64,000 bases of DNA from Metridium senile. Lineage: Eukaryota; Cnidaria; Anthozoa; Actiniaria; Metridiidae. The stretch lies in NCBI GenBank assembly GCA_949775045.1, contig OX459108.1, positions 6,699,961-6,763,960 of the forward strand, written 5' to 3'. Each line of letters starts with the position of its first letter. The first letter of the stretch is position 1. Shown piece after piece: positions 11,923 through 22,092 of the stretch. A program made the translations under genes and the position numbers. The notes under the pieces were generated by a model that was not told where the DNA came from, made no database searches, and saw nothing but the letters and a program-made list of their open reading frames with translations.

Positions 11923-14525
11923 TGTTTATTTATTTGTCACAATGATACAATTTTCAACAAATAAAGAGTATATACAGGAGATGGAAACAGAACTTTAGTC
12001 CTAATTGAATATCCTGCTCCTCCTTAAATATAACTAATAATAGAATTATACGTACAATGCGAAAATTATACTAACAAATACAGTATCTAGTAAAACTATC
12101 TCTTCCTCTTTGCTTTTCTTGAGTTGCATCAGTTGTACATCAGCAGTTTGGTCTTCCACTTGATCTTTTTTTGGCTTGAAATTGAGGTCACTCAGCAAAG
12201 CTTCAATTTTGCATGCTGGCCGTTGGCTCAAAACGAGCTCTTCCGCCCTTTAACAGGTCTTATTTTTCGTCCTGCTGGGTGACATGCCACCCTCCTCACT
12301 AACATAATGTTATAGTGGGGAGCCGGTTTAGTCGCCGACAACCCGACCATGCGGCAGGTGGTACTGGGTAACAATGTTACCAGTAGCAGAGTCGCCAGTA
12401 GACCCTGACCTGACTCGTCCAACTTTTCAATTATTACTATTATCTTGAAATATTCAAAATATACAGCAAATCTCGTAAAATTCCCACTATTCCAATTCGC
12501 AATTGTTAAATTTTCTCAACTGTGAAGACGATGAGAATTAAAGGCCCGGGTAACTTTTGAAACGGTCGTATTATCCTTTTAGCGGGATAATCATAAGATG
12601 ACGTCATGTAGAAGCACAGGCATTGTACCAAGACCACCACTACTATCACTTTAGTTGCAATAAATAATGCTGGGAGGTTCCTCGTTTGTTTGTACGTAGT
12701 TGTTAAAAATAAAAGTGATGTTAATTGACTGTTTTTAATTATCTTTCAGAACTCCCCACAGCACTTATATCTAAAGTCCAAAGCAAGATGTCTTTATTCG
12801 AAGGTCCATTGGCAAAAAGTGTAAAAGGCTCCATTTCAGGCCTGACGAAGAAATGGTCCAGTCTAGACGATGATCAAAGAGATGGTATCGCAGGAACACT
12901 TGGGGTCATATCAAGCAACATCGAAAAGTTTGCAGGGGCCAGAGACAATCCCGTCGGAGCAATACAAGGAGCCATCGATATCATTGGTTCGATAGCGAGT
13001 AACTTTGGACCGAAAGGCCAATTGATTAGCATGGGACTTGGCTTTGTCTCTGCCTTATTGGGCTTGTTTGGTAAGGGTCCAAAGCCAAAACCCTTAGATC
13101 AAATTGTCAGAGAGGAAATAAACCAAGCCTTGTCTGAATATCGTGACCAGGAACTTGCCGATAAGGCAAAAGGTTTGGTAACAGCATTTGGTTCTTCGAA
13201 GGCATACTTGGATGGTGTTGCATCTTCTGGAAAACTATTGGGCGTAGATGAGATGCAGATTGCTTCATCTAGAGTTCCTATGACTCAGGGATCAATGTTC
13301 ATGGGTGAGCTGTTGACAGTGATCAGTGACATGTTTTCAAAGAACAAGCAGGAGGATGCTACGAAGTGCATCAAATATTGTGAGCTCTATGCTCAGCTCA
13401 CTGCAATACGAGACATGATACTTACACAGTTTATATCCTTGGCCTCTGACGACAAACTGCTTGAAGCTGACGTATTGGGGCTAATAGGATACAGAAATAA
13501 TTTTCGACTTGGAGCAAAGATTATCTTCGAAAAACTTTATACTGTAGACTATGGCAGCATGATTTTACCTTATTTTGATCCAGACATCAGTGTGACAACC
13601 GACGCTTACGCCACTTCTGTCTTGAATTTGGGAAAGTACGATCGATCATTGGCTGGGTTATATTGTCTTCAGGCATCTAATAAGTATGACCTTGATTGGC
13701 AGAGAAAGTATAGTATCTTCAAGTTGGATGGTAAACCTTATGTTACGATAGCAAGTCGAAGTAACGACAATTGCTACTGGAAACTTGTACCTCACGGAAG
13801 CAACACCTACAGCATCGTAAACAAATACAAGTGTGACCAAAAGTACGATTATTGTGGTGCGATGCTATCGTGGGACGGAGTGGATGGCACTGGCTATGTA
13901 AACATCGACCATAAAGACCCGATATTGTGGGAAATAAATGGTTTTAACTATAGGAGGTAAGAGTCTTCAACTACAATACGTAAAAGTGATCTCGCGGGCT
14001 TATTCAATCACACACGGACATTAACACCCGTGTCTTAGGTACCTCAATGTTATCCAAATACACTCGTCTAAATTTCCAATTTCAACTTATTCCCCAAGAA
14101 AATTGTTTGGGGAAAACCGATTGTGGCATTACCAAGTCACCTAATGATAAACATATGACTGCAGGCGGTATTGATTTATTGTACATCTTTTTTATAGGAT
14201 TAGAAGCAAATGGGGCTGTAATTCTGGTAACTCGTATTGCAATAAAGAGCTAAGGATGTTAACAAGAACAAAATGGAACGGCAATATAATGATACCTTCG
14301 AAAATGTCTTTGTCTGTTGGTCAGCTGGCTGCAAGCGATGGAAAATACTACTGGAGGCTACGAAAGGTGAGTTTTGCTGACTTTCATAAATGTTTTGTGG
14401 TACATTTTATGACTGGCTAATTCAATTACGGATGTCGAAGAAGAGAAACCTAAAAACTAATCTTAAGACCGAAAATGATCACAGGATATATACCACACAG
14501 GCCAATGAGACGAGTGAAACATTTA

Positions 14526-14558
<33 letters not shown>

Positions 14559-15852
14559 AAAAATAACAGAAATAACGGTTCAGACATATTAAACCCTGGT
14601 GATAGACTGAAAATCCCATGACCCTTTTGGGTTATTAGACTTTCGGCTTTTTCAGCAACAACTGTACTGGAATTAGTTATATAGAAAATAAAGAAAGTTA
14701 AAGTCAGTAAAAGTACTGAACATTTCTTACCAGAGTGATATCTATTTCTTTAAGCCGTAGTTTTCTATTTACTTGGAAAGTAAGTGAGAACATTATTTCG
14801 ACCTTTGAAGATGTTTTAGGTACTACATACAATATGAGCGGACGATCTGTATGGGATATGCAGTGGATGGTCGAACACTAGTCACTGGATATGTCGGACG
14901 TCTCGCACACATTGGACACGAATATTGTATAATGCTTATGAAATTCCAACATAAGTTCTTTCATGTTTTACTAAAATTGTCAACATAAAAGTAAATCTGG
15001 CCGAAAAAATTATTGTTGAAATTTAGACGCATATCAGCACGAATCTGTATGAGATATATGGGATGTATATTTGAGAGCATCCTGAATATGACCAGAACAC
15101 TATAAGAGACAAACGTAAAAAAATTTCAGAATTCTTAATACTATAAGAGGTTCTTTTTTGAATTTTTGACATTTGATTTTTTTTTTTAACCATTTAAAGA
15201 ACTCGCAGAATGTGTTTTATTGAATTAAAAACTCGGTTATAATTTATTGAAGAAGTTTGTACTTTATTAAATACTGATCCTTTGTTTTCAATATTACGTG
15301 AAAATGCTTACAAAAAATAAAATACAAGACTTGAATAACTCCATAGTTTTAACCAACTCAATACTCTTTACGTAAAGTTCAAATTTTTGTTTTTGTTTCA
15401 GCGAACCTAGAGCTGCTTGAAGTGTTTTGAACTAAATAACCCAAGGTAAGGGAATAATCAAATTTGCGTAAACACAACTCCTTTCGGTCGTGCAATCTCT
15501 GTTTGCCATTCACCGTTCACTCGGTCAACCTGTTTTAAAATACATGTATACAAAGAAATATAGAGACAATATATATGCGTGCAATAACAACACTTGTGAA
15601 TCAAGCTAGACCGGTTGAACATTTCAATACTTATTGGCATACATATAATTGTACATTTAATTAATAAACTTGCAAATGCTATGATGTCCTTCTTTTTTAT
15701 AAAAGACTCTGCAAGATGACTTGTTTAATAGAATATGATACTGAATAGAACTTTATTTTTTTGCAGATGTCTTCGCTGGACATGATGCATTACTAAAGAC
15801 TGGATATTACGAGTTCTTGCAGAATTGTTTAGAGTTTAACTTAGGCAAATAA
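5735..15852 (+). CDS. Secreted jellyfish-toxin-like (CfTX/CrTX-type) protein, copy 1, C-terminus truncated by early stop
   Basis: Nine-exon model: 5735-5821, 7388-7454, 10699-10826, 11804-11879, 12750-13956, 14198-14366, 14839-14926 (least sure), 15402-15445, 15767-15852. All introns are GT..AG and phases agree. Residues 1-20 are a signal peptide (leucine/valine-rich, ending VSA), followed by an acidic stretch with YQDDDDE (exon 3) and a lysine-rich exon 4. Exon 5 starts with helical sequence containing a hydrophobic glycine-rich segment (GLGFVSALLGLFG, residues about 213-225), as in cnidarian pore-forming toxins; from about residue 423 it turns Trp/Tyr/Cys-rich, with YWKL, LWEI and (exon 6) YWRL at spaced intervals, suggesting a three-lobed beta-trefoil. 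In this copy exon 8 carries TGA at 15428-15430 (616 residues predicted), just 15 nt before the last junction. Gene confidence high; toxin function is inferred from resemblance only. Confidence 0.75.
6320..6473. mobile_element. Foldback MITE inside the intron 1 insertion
   Basis: The left arm (AGTAATATTTCAAAAACGAG then GTGTTTCATTAGGGTTT) pairs with the right arm (AAACCCTAATGAAACACG then GCACGAGCTTTTTGGAATTACT). The centre contains a second palindrome, GAGGCCGTAGGCCGAG. About 154 bp with no protein; typical of a hairpin-type MITE. Confidence 0.65.
6934..7000 (+). repeat. tRNA-derived SINE head S3
   Basis: TAGCTCAGCTGGTA matches a tRNA A box and GGTTCGATACTC, about 40 bases later, matches a B box. 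The spacing fits a tRNA but the arms pair poorly and an A-rich stretch follows. Present only in U1. Confidence 0.55.
7162..7195. repeat. 34-bp perfect palindrome
   Basis: A perfect inverted repeat without spacer: 17 bases starting GAAATATTTTCATCACT are followed at once by their exact reverse complement. Confidence 0.9.
7972..9305. mobile_element. TTAA-flanked non-autonomous DNA element in intron 2 of gene 1 (piggyBac-type target)
   Basis: The ends are a perfect 14-bp inverted repeat, GGCTGGTGCCTAGT, and the element is flanked by TTAA at 7968-7971 and 9306-9309. U2 has the empty site GCCTTAAATAC at 23627-23637 with a single TTAA. The 1334-bp interior has no transposase; the longest open frame is about 65 codons. 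TTAA duplication is the hallmark of piggyBac and related families; the family assignment rests on that alone. Confidence 0.8.
10293..10612. repeat. Double hairpin in intron 2 (U1)
   Basis: Two neighbouring stem-loops. In the first, GATGTTTTGAAAGTTTTCAA and TTGGAC face GTCCAA and AACTTTCAAAACATC. In the second, GCACGATCTTGTACAG-like sequence near 10470 faces CAAGATCGTGC at the right end. Found in all four gene copies just before exon 3. Probably a decayed MITE or a dimer of one. Confidence 0.6.
11891..12425 (-). mobile_element. 3' fragment of a retroelement in intron 4 (U1), next to a TA microsatellite
   Basis: A TA dinucleotide run (11891-11918) is followed by ATTGTTTATTTATTTGTCAC, which read on the minus strand is an A/T-rich 3' tail. 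Upstream on the minus strand are two open frames (12422-12228 and 12231-12046, the latter lysine/glutamate-rich), consistent with the end of a LINE-like or SINE-like element. I do not recognise a conserved domain. Present at the same place in all four genes. Confidence 0.4.
14412..14684. mobile_element. Decayed TA-type MITE in intron 6 (U1) containing a 29-C run
   Basis: The ends GGCTAATTCAATTACGGATG and GAATTAGTTATATAG resemble the terminal inverted repeats of the MITE at 23238-23520 in U2 (TAGCTAATTCAATTAAC). The interior holds a run of 29 C at 14528-14556. No coding sequence. Confidence 0.55.
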
Positions 15853-15853
15853 A
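15848..15853 (+). promoter_or_regulatory. Polyadenylation signal of gene 1
   Basis: AATAAA overlaps the predicted final stop codon TAA by design of the sequence GGCAAATAAAATG. No other AATAAA lies closer downstream, so the 3' untranslated region would be very short. Same arrangement in all copies. Confidence 0.5.
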
Positions 15854-17104
15854 ATGAACATGAATTAAATGTTTCCTTGTATTCACTTCTATACCTTTAA
15901 ACTTATTTCGTATTATCATATGATCAGTATTTTTCCCGGCGCACGCTCTTAAGAAAACCTTCGAAAAAAGTCACGTGATGAGGTCCGTAAGGCTTTCTTC
16001 ACCTGGTGCGTACAAACACGTACGCACCCGCTACTCGAAACATCACAGCAAAAATGGGCCTTACGGGAAAATATTTGGCTCTTGATCATTTGTACGTACC
16101 TCGCTGCGCTTGGTCCGTACGTCATGACCGCGAGCCAAATATTTTCCCGTACGGCCCTCTCACTCAGTCATATAAGTACTTATTTATTCCAAAACAACCA
16201 TTTTATAACATTACACTACGCCAACGTCAACTTGGAATAGATGCTGGTAACAAGCGGTTTCTGAATCTGAGTCATGGTGATTACGTATTTATCACATAAA
16301 TCTTTTCTATTGCATGCTTTAGTTGATTGGCTCTTTAACAATGCACAAAATGTATGGAGCATGCGTTTAGAGCAAGCTGACTTTTGAATTTTTTTTTAAT
16401 TAGCTATCAAGACATACGGTTTGCGAGGCTGCTTGAAGAAAATGATATTTGGACTGATCCTTCGACAGTTGTTTATTGTGTGAAATTTTCGTATGTTATA
16501 AAGGGAATGCTCGATCTCTTAGCAGTATGTATATCTATTTGGCCCTTTTAGCATGTTTGTAGTCGTTGTGCAGTGAATTTTTAAATTTAGTTGCTTATTA
16601 GTAAGTTGTGTAGGCATTTTCAAAATGGTTTATGTTGACTCATAGAAAACCTCCACATCATGCGGTGTGATATAATGAATTTGAATTAGTGAATGATATG
16701 AATGATTATCGTTTCTGAATGAATTTTTGTTACTCGATGCCTGGTTAGAGATATATACAGTCATTTGAAAAAACGTTGTCGCCGACTGGTTTTGCGACTA
16801 CACGACTAGACCTAAAAAGGATTATGGGTAGAAATCCCTGAAGCAATTAGCTGCATATATTATCAACATCTTGAGCTCTCAGTGCCTTGCTTCTATAAGA
16901 TTTACGCTGGCGATTGATTTGGATGACACAAAACCTCTGTATGAAAACTGAAGTAGTAGCTATTTACTTGTCGATATCTCCACGTCTATACAACGGTTTA
17001 ATTCTTTGCACGCAAAGGCACACATTCATTCATGCACTCGCTCTATTTCAGCATATTCTTTAGCGCGTGCTAAAAATAAAAATGTATTGCTTCAGTGATT
17101 TTTA
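15854..17104. other. Intergenic spacer downstream of gene 1
   Basis: AT-rich spacer holding foldback FB-C and otherwise no recognised gene; the open frames of 60-97 codons are short and lie on repeats. The part from 16290 to 17100 matches U2 and U3 but is deleted in U4. Confidence 0.6.
16057..16156. mobile_element. Foldback element FB-C (U1 copy)
   Basis: GGCCTTACGGGAAAATATTT and GGCTC on the left pair with GAGCC and AAATATTTTCCCGTACGGCC on the right around a 50-base loop. A smaller hairpin, GGTGCGTAC / GTACGCACC, lies just upstream (about 16004-16029). U1 is shorter than the other units at the left side. Confidence 0.7.
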
Positions 17105-17349
17105 CCCATACTCCCGCTTGAGCTAGTCGCGTAGTCGAGGAGCCGGTAAGCAACAAATGACTGTATATCGTGACCACCACCAAACGTTGGGCCATAGTCT
17201 GTGCTGGAATAAACAGCTTGCATTCTGTTTTCTTGCACTGACCAGCTCTACTTTCTTTGGTTGATATCCATTGTTCCCATACAAAAAAATAAAAAAAAAT
17301 AAAAAAAAATAAAAAAAAAACGATTTGCTTGAGTATGAGTAGCCACCAC
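17105..17349 (-). pseudogene. TLDc-domain exon remnant, broken (U1 copy)
   Basis: On the minus strand, after an acceptor-like pyrimidine tract ending TTAG at 17350, the translation follows the TLDc pattern (a SYSSKSF start, then YGNNGYQPKKVELV). In this copy an A8T-type repeat (about 17282-17321) and a small length change near 17215 throw the conserved YGPTFGGGH part into another frame. The motif is intact in U2 to U4. Confidence 0.6.
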
Positions 17350-17449
17350 CTAACAAGGAAGTATTCATGGTCAAACAAGCAAACGAATGACCAAACGAAT
17401 GAATCGAACGAACTCGCGAACGAACAAATTCAGCAACAACAAAAAACAA

Positions 17450-18321
17450 ACATCGGCATTACACTATACTATGTGCTAATGTCTCGACTACTTGTTGCGA
17501 GGAAGCGATTTCCGACAAGAACAGGACTGCACTTTGATTCCCTTTGCGTACATATTGCGGGTCACGTGCAGCGATTTTGCTTATTTGCATATTATTATCC
17601 GAACGCCTGTAATTATTTATGCTAATTAACTTTGAGAAATTACAAAGAACAATGTTAAATACTTTCCATTCTCTCGAACAAGAACGAAAAAGCGCCAAGT
17701 AAAATAGAACTTAAAAAATAAAAGTAATAATACAACGATAGTTTTGTTTTGTTCTCTCTTGACCTCTTAGCTCTTGATCGATATACCGATTTCATTTGAG
17801 TGAATATAGTGTCGAAATTAAATGGCGTCCTCTTGTATGGAAAGTATGATAATGAATGAAGAAATGCCATTGTGTGGCTTCGTATGCCCCCCCTTAAAAA
17901 AGTTAACATCGGACATTTGATGTACATTTACGACTTAAAATAAGTCCTGGATTGTTTTCTTTCGAATTTGAATGTAACATTTGACTTCTGAAATATCTAT
18001 GCAGTCACTCTGTATGCGATTTTTGCCTGTGAAATTCTACATCGATAAACACGTGATCAAGAAACGAGTCAAACGTACCATCATTTCCAGCAATCAACCT
18101 CTTGGTGATAAAACAACTTGTTTTTCGTTGATAAATGTAAGTATGTTAGGGAGCACATATATACAAATCTAATTGTATTTGATTGAAACTGCCGTTCAAG
18201 TCGTTAAAACAGTCGTTAGAATTTTGCCGGCTATTTGGATACCGTGACCGTGGTCAAGATATCATAAAAAGCCACCCGCCCGCGGAACCAATCAAATTGC
18301 AGGATTTGACAGGATATGATG
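17450..18321. other. Spacer between the TLDc remnant and the U1/U2 boundary
   Basis: No gene recognised. The open frames here (63-98 codons, both strands) have no family signature and recur only as part of the array. The stretch 18180-18320 is moderately GC-rich and ends at a decayed foldback. Confidence 0.6.
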
Positions 18322-18466
18322 ATTAAAAGACAAAAGAAGATCACTCAAGCTGAACTCTCTCTTTTGTCTTTTAATTAATTCCTTTCCACTAAATCACAAA
18401 TGTTCTATTTTCTTTGTGAAATTAAAATGTTCTATTTTGTATGACAACCTTATTGCAAGTAGGTGT
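18322..18466. mobile_element. Truncated foldback FB-D at the end of U1
   Basis: The central hairpin ATTAAAAGACAAAAGAAG / CTTTTGTCTTTTAATTAAT and the right arm (ACAAATGTTCTATTTTCTTT, then TTGCAAGTAGGTGTACA) are present, but the left arm found in U3 to U5 is missing. Confidence 0.6.
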
Positions 18467-18616
18467 ACACACATATTTGAGAGTTTTGAAATTTTGAAAT
18501 ATCAATGCACATTTATTTGAGATTTTAGACACACACTAGAAGTCTTAAATTCTTAAAACTTAAGGAATTGACTATTCTAACTTTTAAATAACGCAAATGA
18601 AATCTTGCGAATTGAT

Positions 18617-18690
18617 CCTACCGAGCCTCGAACCCTCAACCCTTCGCATCTTACAGTCCATTCACTTACCACTATGCTATCCGGTATTTC
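18617..18690 (-). repeat. tRNA-derived SINE head S1 (U2 copy)
   Basis: Minus-strand A box (ATAGCATAGTGGTAAGTG) and B box (GGTTCGAGG), as in U1. Confidence 0.5.
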
Positions 18691-18854
18691 GTTGACAATA
18701 AAGGAATTTTAAGAAGCTTTATCTCAGCACAGCTATTGTTCGACGTTAATTTGAAGCAAATATAAATTACTCGATATAAATTAAATCCGATTATTTGAGT
18801 ATTTCCTATTTCCAGAAATTTTGCATTGAAACAATAAAATATGGGGTAATGGGA

Positions 18855-19230
18855 TTAACTGACAACTGACAAATGGCCAAAAATGCCACTGACAACTGAC
18901 AAACGAGGCTATTTTGTACTGACAACTGACATTCAAAATAGTAACTGACAACTGACTTATTTTGTTTCTCATTAAAAATGTAGAGATCCTGACAGATAGA
19001 ATCGTAAAGATTCGTTAGCCTGTGTACAGCCGTCCTCACCCCTCTCCTCCTTCTTAGGGACGTCTTATTGCTAAAAACAAGTGCAATGCGAAATATGACT
19101 ATTGGAAATTAATGATCAACTAAAATTTTATTGAAAAACCAAGAATTTTACTGACAACTGACAAATGGCCTAATTTTTAGCTGACAACTGACAATCGAGC
19201 TAAGTTCTAATTGACAACTGACACTAGGAC
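18855..19230. repeat. TGACAACTGACA cluster (U2, seven copies)
   Basis: The 12-mer CTGACAACTGAC, itself two TGACAAC-type halves, occurs seven times at irregular 25-40 base spacing with unrelated spacers, in two blocks (18857-18957 and 19150-19222). Absent in U1; four copies and a remnant in U3 to U5. Confidence 0.8.
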
Positions 19231-19664
19231 CCCCCCTCCCCTCCCCCCCCTCATAAAAATGGGGTTTGGTTAGCTTTTCAACAACTTCAAACGCACGGGC
19301 TCGGGTTTGCATTGAAATTCAAGACCTCGGCCTCGGCCTCTAAACTTCTTTACTTGGAGTGCCAACTCTCTAGAACAGAACGTAGTGATAGCGAATACCT
19401 TGGCAAACATTAGGTCAAGAAATATTGCGTTCGGTTTCAGCGGGAACGAGTTAAAAAACTGAAGAAAACACACCAATTTTTCGCCATTTTCATATCCCAT
19501 ATCGAAGCACATGGTCTTCACGTGATCTTTCCTGTACTCCCTGTCAAATTGATGATAACGTCGATCATCGTCAATCATTAAAAAAGAAAATTATTATTAT
19601 CGAGCTTCGGTAGTTCCTTCAGCTAGAAGTAAAGCTGGTCTCCCAGGAAGCCGACGGTGCGCTC

Positions 19665-19831
19665 TTTTCCCCCCTCTTTCCATCAATACTCCGTTTTACG
19701 GGTATTCAAAGCTATACTCAAAGCTACACTGATTGGAAAGAAGTCGAAACAAGTGTGAGGCCACTGAGGATCGAACTCGTGACCTCTCGCTCCGAAACCC
19801 GCGCACTAACCAACTTAGCTACTCTTGTTCC
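19665..19831 (-). repeat. tRNA-derived SINE S2 (U2 copy)
   Basis: Read on the minus strand, AGCTAAGTTGGTTAGTGCG matches an A box and GAGTTCGATCCTC a B box, followed by GTGGCC and a body ending near 19665 in a purine-rich stretch. A clear tRNA-derived SINE. Confidence 0.65.
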
Positions 19832-20185
19832 TAAAAATAACCACAAGGTCTGGTAGTGAGACCGCAAAGGCCATCAGGGTATTATTGTCCACTTTGTCTA
19901 AAATCGCTGGTTTGTTATGACTGATTTGCAATGAAGACCTGAATACCTCTTTCGTATGTACTATCAACCAAAAGGCGAGGCAGATTTTGCTTGTTAGAGA
20001 AAGTTGCAACTGTTCAAAAGGGGCGTTTTTTACGGTCGGTATCGAGCATTGTAGGAGTCATGCAAAGGATTTATACATGGGCGCTTAGAGATTTAAAATT
20101 TGTGTTGCTATGTTCAATCTCGTTCATTGCGCTCTCTCGTCAGATATCGAATTGGAAATTCGAAGATATTATATTTGTTTCATAT

Positions 20186-20657
20186 AAGGGCCCGGGCAAA
20201 CGTTTTCAACATTTTCTTCAACATTCAACGTTCGATTTATTTGAATGGCAATGTTGAAGCCGTTTGCCCACCCTTTCAATATTGTTAAAACGTGTTGAAT
20301 CGAAGTTGAATTGATGTTGAAAGAGTCTAAACGCGTTTAAACTTTGCTTCAACATCCATTCAACATTTCTTTTGTTCTGTGAATGTTGAATCGGAGTCGA
20401 AGTCGTTTGCCCTGCTCCGTTCAACATTGTTGACTACACCCATGCGCATTTAGTTGTCTTTCAAATACGTAACACGTTCAACAATGTTGAAAGGTGGCAA
20501 ACGGTTTCAACATTGAACAAAATCGAACAGATGTTGAAGCAAATATTGAAATGGTTTGCCCACCTACGTTCAACATCGTTCAACAACCATTCTACAGCGT
20601 TCAAGAAAATCGAACAAATGTTGAAGCAAATGTAGAAGCCGTTTGCCTGCAGGGTTT
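20186..20657. mobile_element. Foldback/MITE element FB-A (U2 copy, uninterrupted)
   Basis: Same inverted ends as in U1 (AAGGGCCCGGGCAAACG and GTTTGCCTGCAGGG). No exon insertion here: the sequence runs CCCTTTCAATATTGTTAAAA straight through the point where U3 to U5 carry extra DNA. Confidence 0.7.
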
Positions 20658-20887
20658 TAATACCTATCAACAAAGTCTAAACACCCCTACTAAAATTAAC
20701 TTTGTATTGAGAAAAATAAACATACAACTCAGGATATATATGGGATTTTGATGTGTTTCATTTTTTAGCTTCAATTGTTTGATAATGTGTACGATTCCTT
20801 AAATTACTACGAGCTGTTGTCAAATTGTAAATAATATATTACACGCTATCGAGGCTGAGGTTGTGTACTTGAATCCTGAAAAGGTGT

Positions 20888-21229
20888 ATTTGGTTCTATT
20901 TCATGGATATAGTGCTTGTGCTCTATTCCACAGTAGCAATTTGATATTATTCCATGGATATAGTGTTTGTGCTCTATTCCACAGTAGCAATTATATTTTA
21001 TTCCATGGATATAGTGTTTGTGCTCTATTACACAGTAGCAATTTGATTCTATTTCATGGATTTAGTGTATGCGCTCTATTTCACAGTAGTAATTTGATTC
21101 TATTTCTTTGATATAGTGTATGCGCTCTATTTCACAGTAGTAATTTGATTCTATTTCATTGATAAAGTCTATGCGCTCTTTTCCACAGCAGCAGGTTCAT
21201 TCTTTTATGGATGTAGTTTTTGCGCTCTA
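20888..21229. repeat. 51-bp minisatellite (U2)
   Basis: About six to seven units of the same 51-bp repeat as in U1. Confidence 0.85.
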
Positions 21230-22040
21230 GTTTGCTGAGTTATAAAAATATCTGCATTTAGATCTTTACATTCCGGCGACATATACAAAAAACGAATATT
21301 TAATTAAACGAATTGTACTCAACTATGTAATCAAGAGCAGCTATTCATATATTACGTAACCATGGATTACACTAGTGATAAACACTCAATACGTCTTATA
21401 TGATACGACAAAAGAAAACAGAGAGAACAATAACAAGTAAGAAATGCATTAATTGACACGATTGTTTCCTAAAAAACGTATTTTACAACCATTACACCAA
21501 GGCACTGTTCTTCCCTGAGGCTCGCTCACACCCACTACCACTACATTCGGCATTACCAGTTAGAAATGCATTAGCTACAAGATAGACATTCAAAACATGA
21601 TTATTTCTTGATTCTATGATTGGTTTAGTTAGGTAATATTATTTTAATTACATGACAGCGGTTCAGCATCTCCATTTTTATCCTCAGAATGAAGCGTGAA
21701 GGCGTGTTTGTTTTTTAAACTGTACACGCCCTATTTATGTAAAAAGGTCTAAAGCATTGAATAGATTCTTATCTAGAACAAGAGAAAGCAAAACCAAAAT
21801 TAAATAGTTTTAAATGGATAAATATTCGACTTTGATTACGGATTGTTTTCTATTGACGAATAACTTTGATTGACAGCAGTTCAGTATGTTTATTCTTATT
21901 ACGAAAGATTTTTCATCAGAACATAGAAATAGGGCGTGTTTGGTTTTATTTGTTTATTGTAAAACCATGCACTGCATGCATGCACGGATTGCTGAACTGC
22001 TGTTTAATTTGAATTCAAACCTTTATCCTATTGTTTGAAC
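21230..22040. promoter_or_regulatory. Upstream regulatory region of gene 2
   Basis: Same duplicated GACAGC(G/A)GTTCAG and GGCGTGTTTG blocks as upstream of gene 1, with a small change between them (GAATGAAGCGTGAAGG). No gene recognised. Confidence 0.4.
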
Positions 22041-22043
22041 CCT

Positions 22044-22051
22044 TATATAAA
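22044..22051 (+). promoter_or_regulatory. TATA box of gene 2
   Basis: TATATAAA, 49 bases before the start codon at 22093. The upstream ATG at about 22071 is closed after five codons by TGA. Confidence 0.75.
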
Positions 22052-22092
22052 GAGTCAGGTTGATATTTCTATGCATTCGACGTCTTGAAAGT

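Larger units (their letters stand above)
2628..18466. repeat. Tandem array unit U1 (15.8 kb)
   Basis: First copy of the large repeat. I set the boundary at the ACACACATATTTGAGAGT string found at the same place in every unit. U1 is the longest copy because it carries a 989-bp insertion in intron 1 and a 1334-bp TTAA element in intron 2 of its gene. It lacks the TGACAACTGACA cluster and the left arm of foldback FB-D seen in later units. Confidence 0.85.

Noticed and set aside
12725..12749. The first eight codons before exon 5 in each copy as a true protein start
   Set aside because: They begin with TTG, lie in intron 4, and include the TTATCTTTCAG acceptor. The upstream exons with a signal peptide and matching phases are a better start.
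13658..13840. 60-codon minus-strand frame inside exon 5
   Set aside because: It is a shadow of the conserved plus-strand coding exon and carries no signature of its own.
16006..16299. 97-codon frame downstream of gene 1
   Set aside because: It runs across both arms of foldback FB-C and is not kept in the other units.
17282..17321. A8T repeat as a poly-A tail of a retroposed gene
   Set aside because: It sits in the middle of the TLDc remnant, only in U1; a local simple-repeat expansion explains it better.
17329..17625. Plus-strand 98-114 codon frame over the TLDc region as a gene
   Set aside because: It is antisense to the TLDc pattern, rich in N/Q/E from a GAATGAACAAACG-type simple repeat, and has no family signature.
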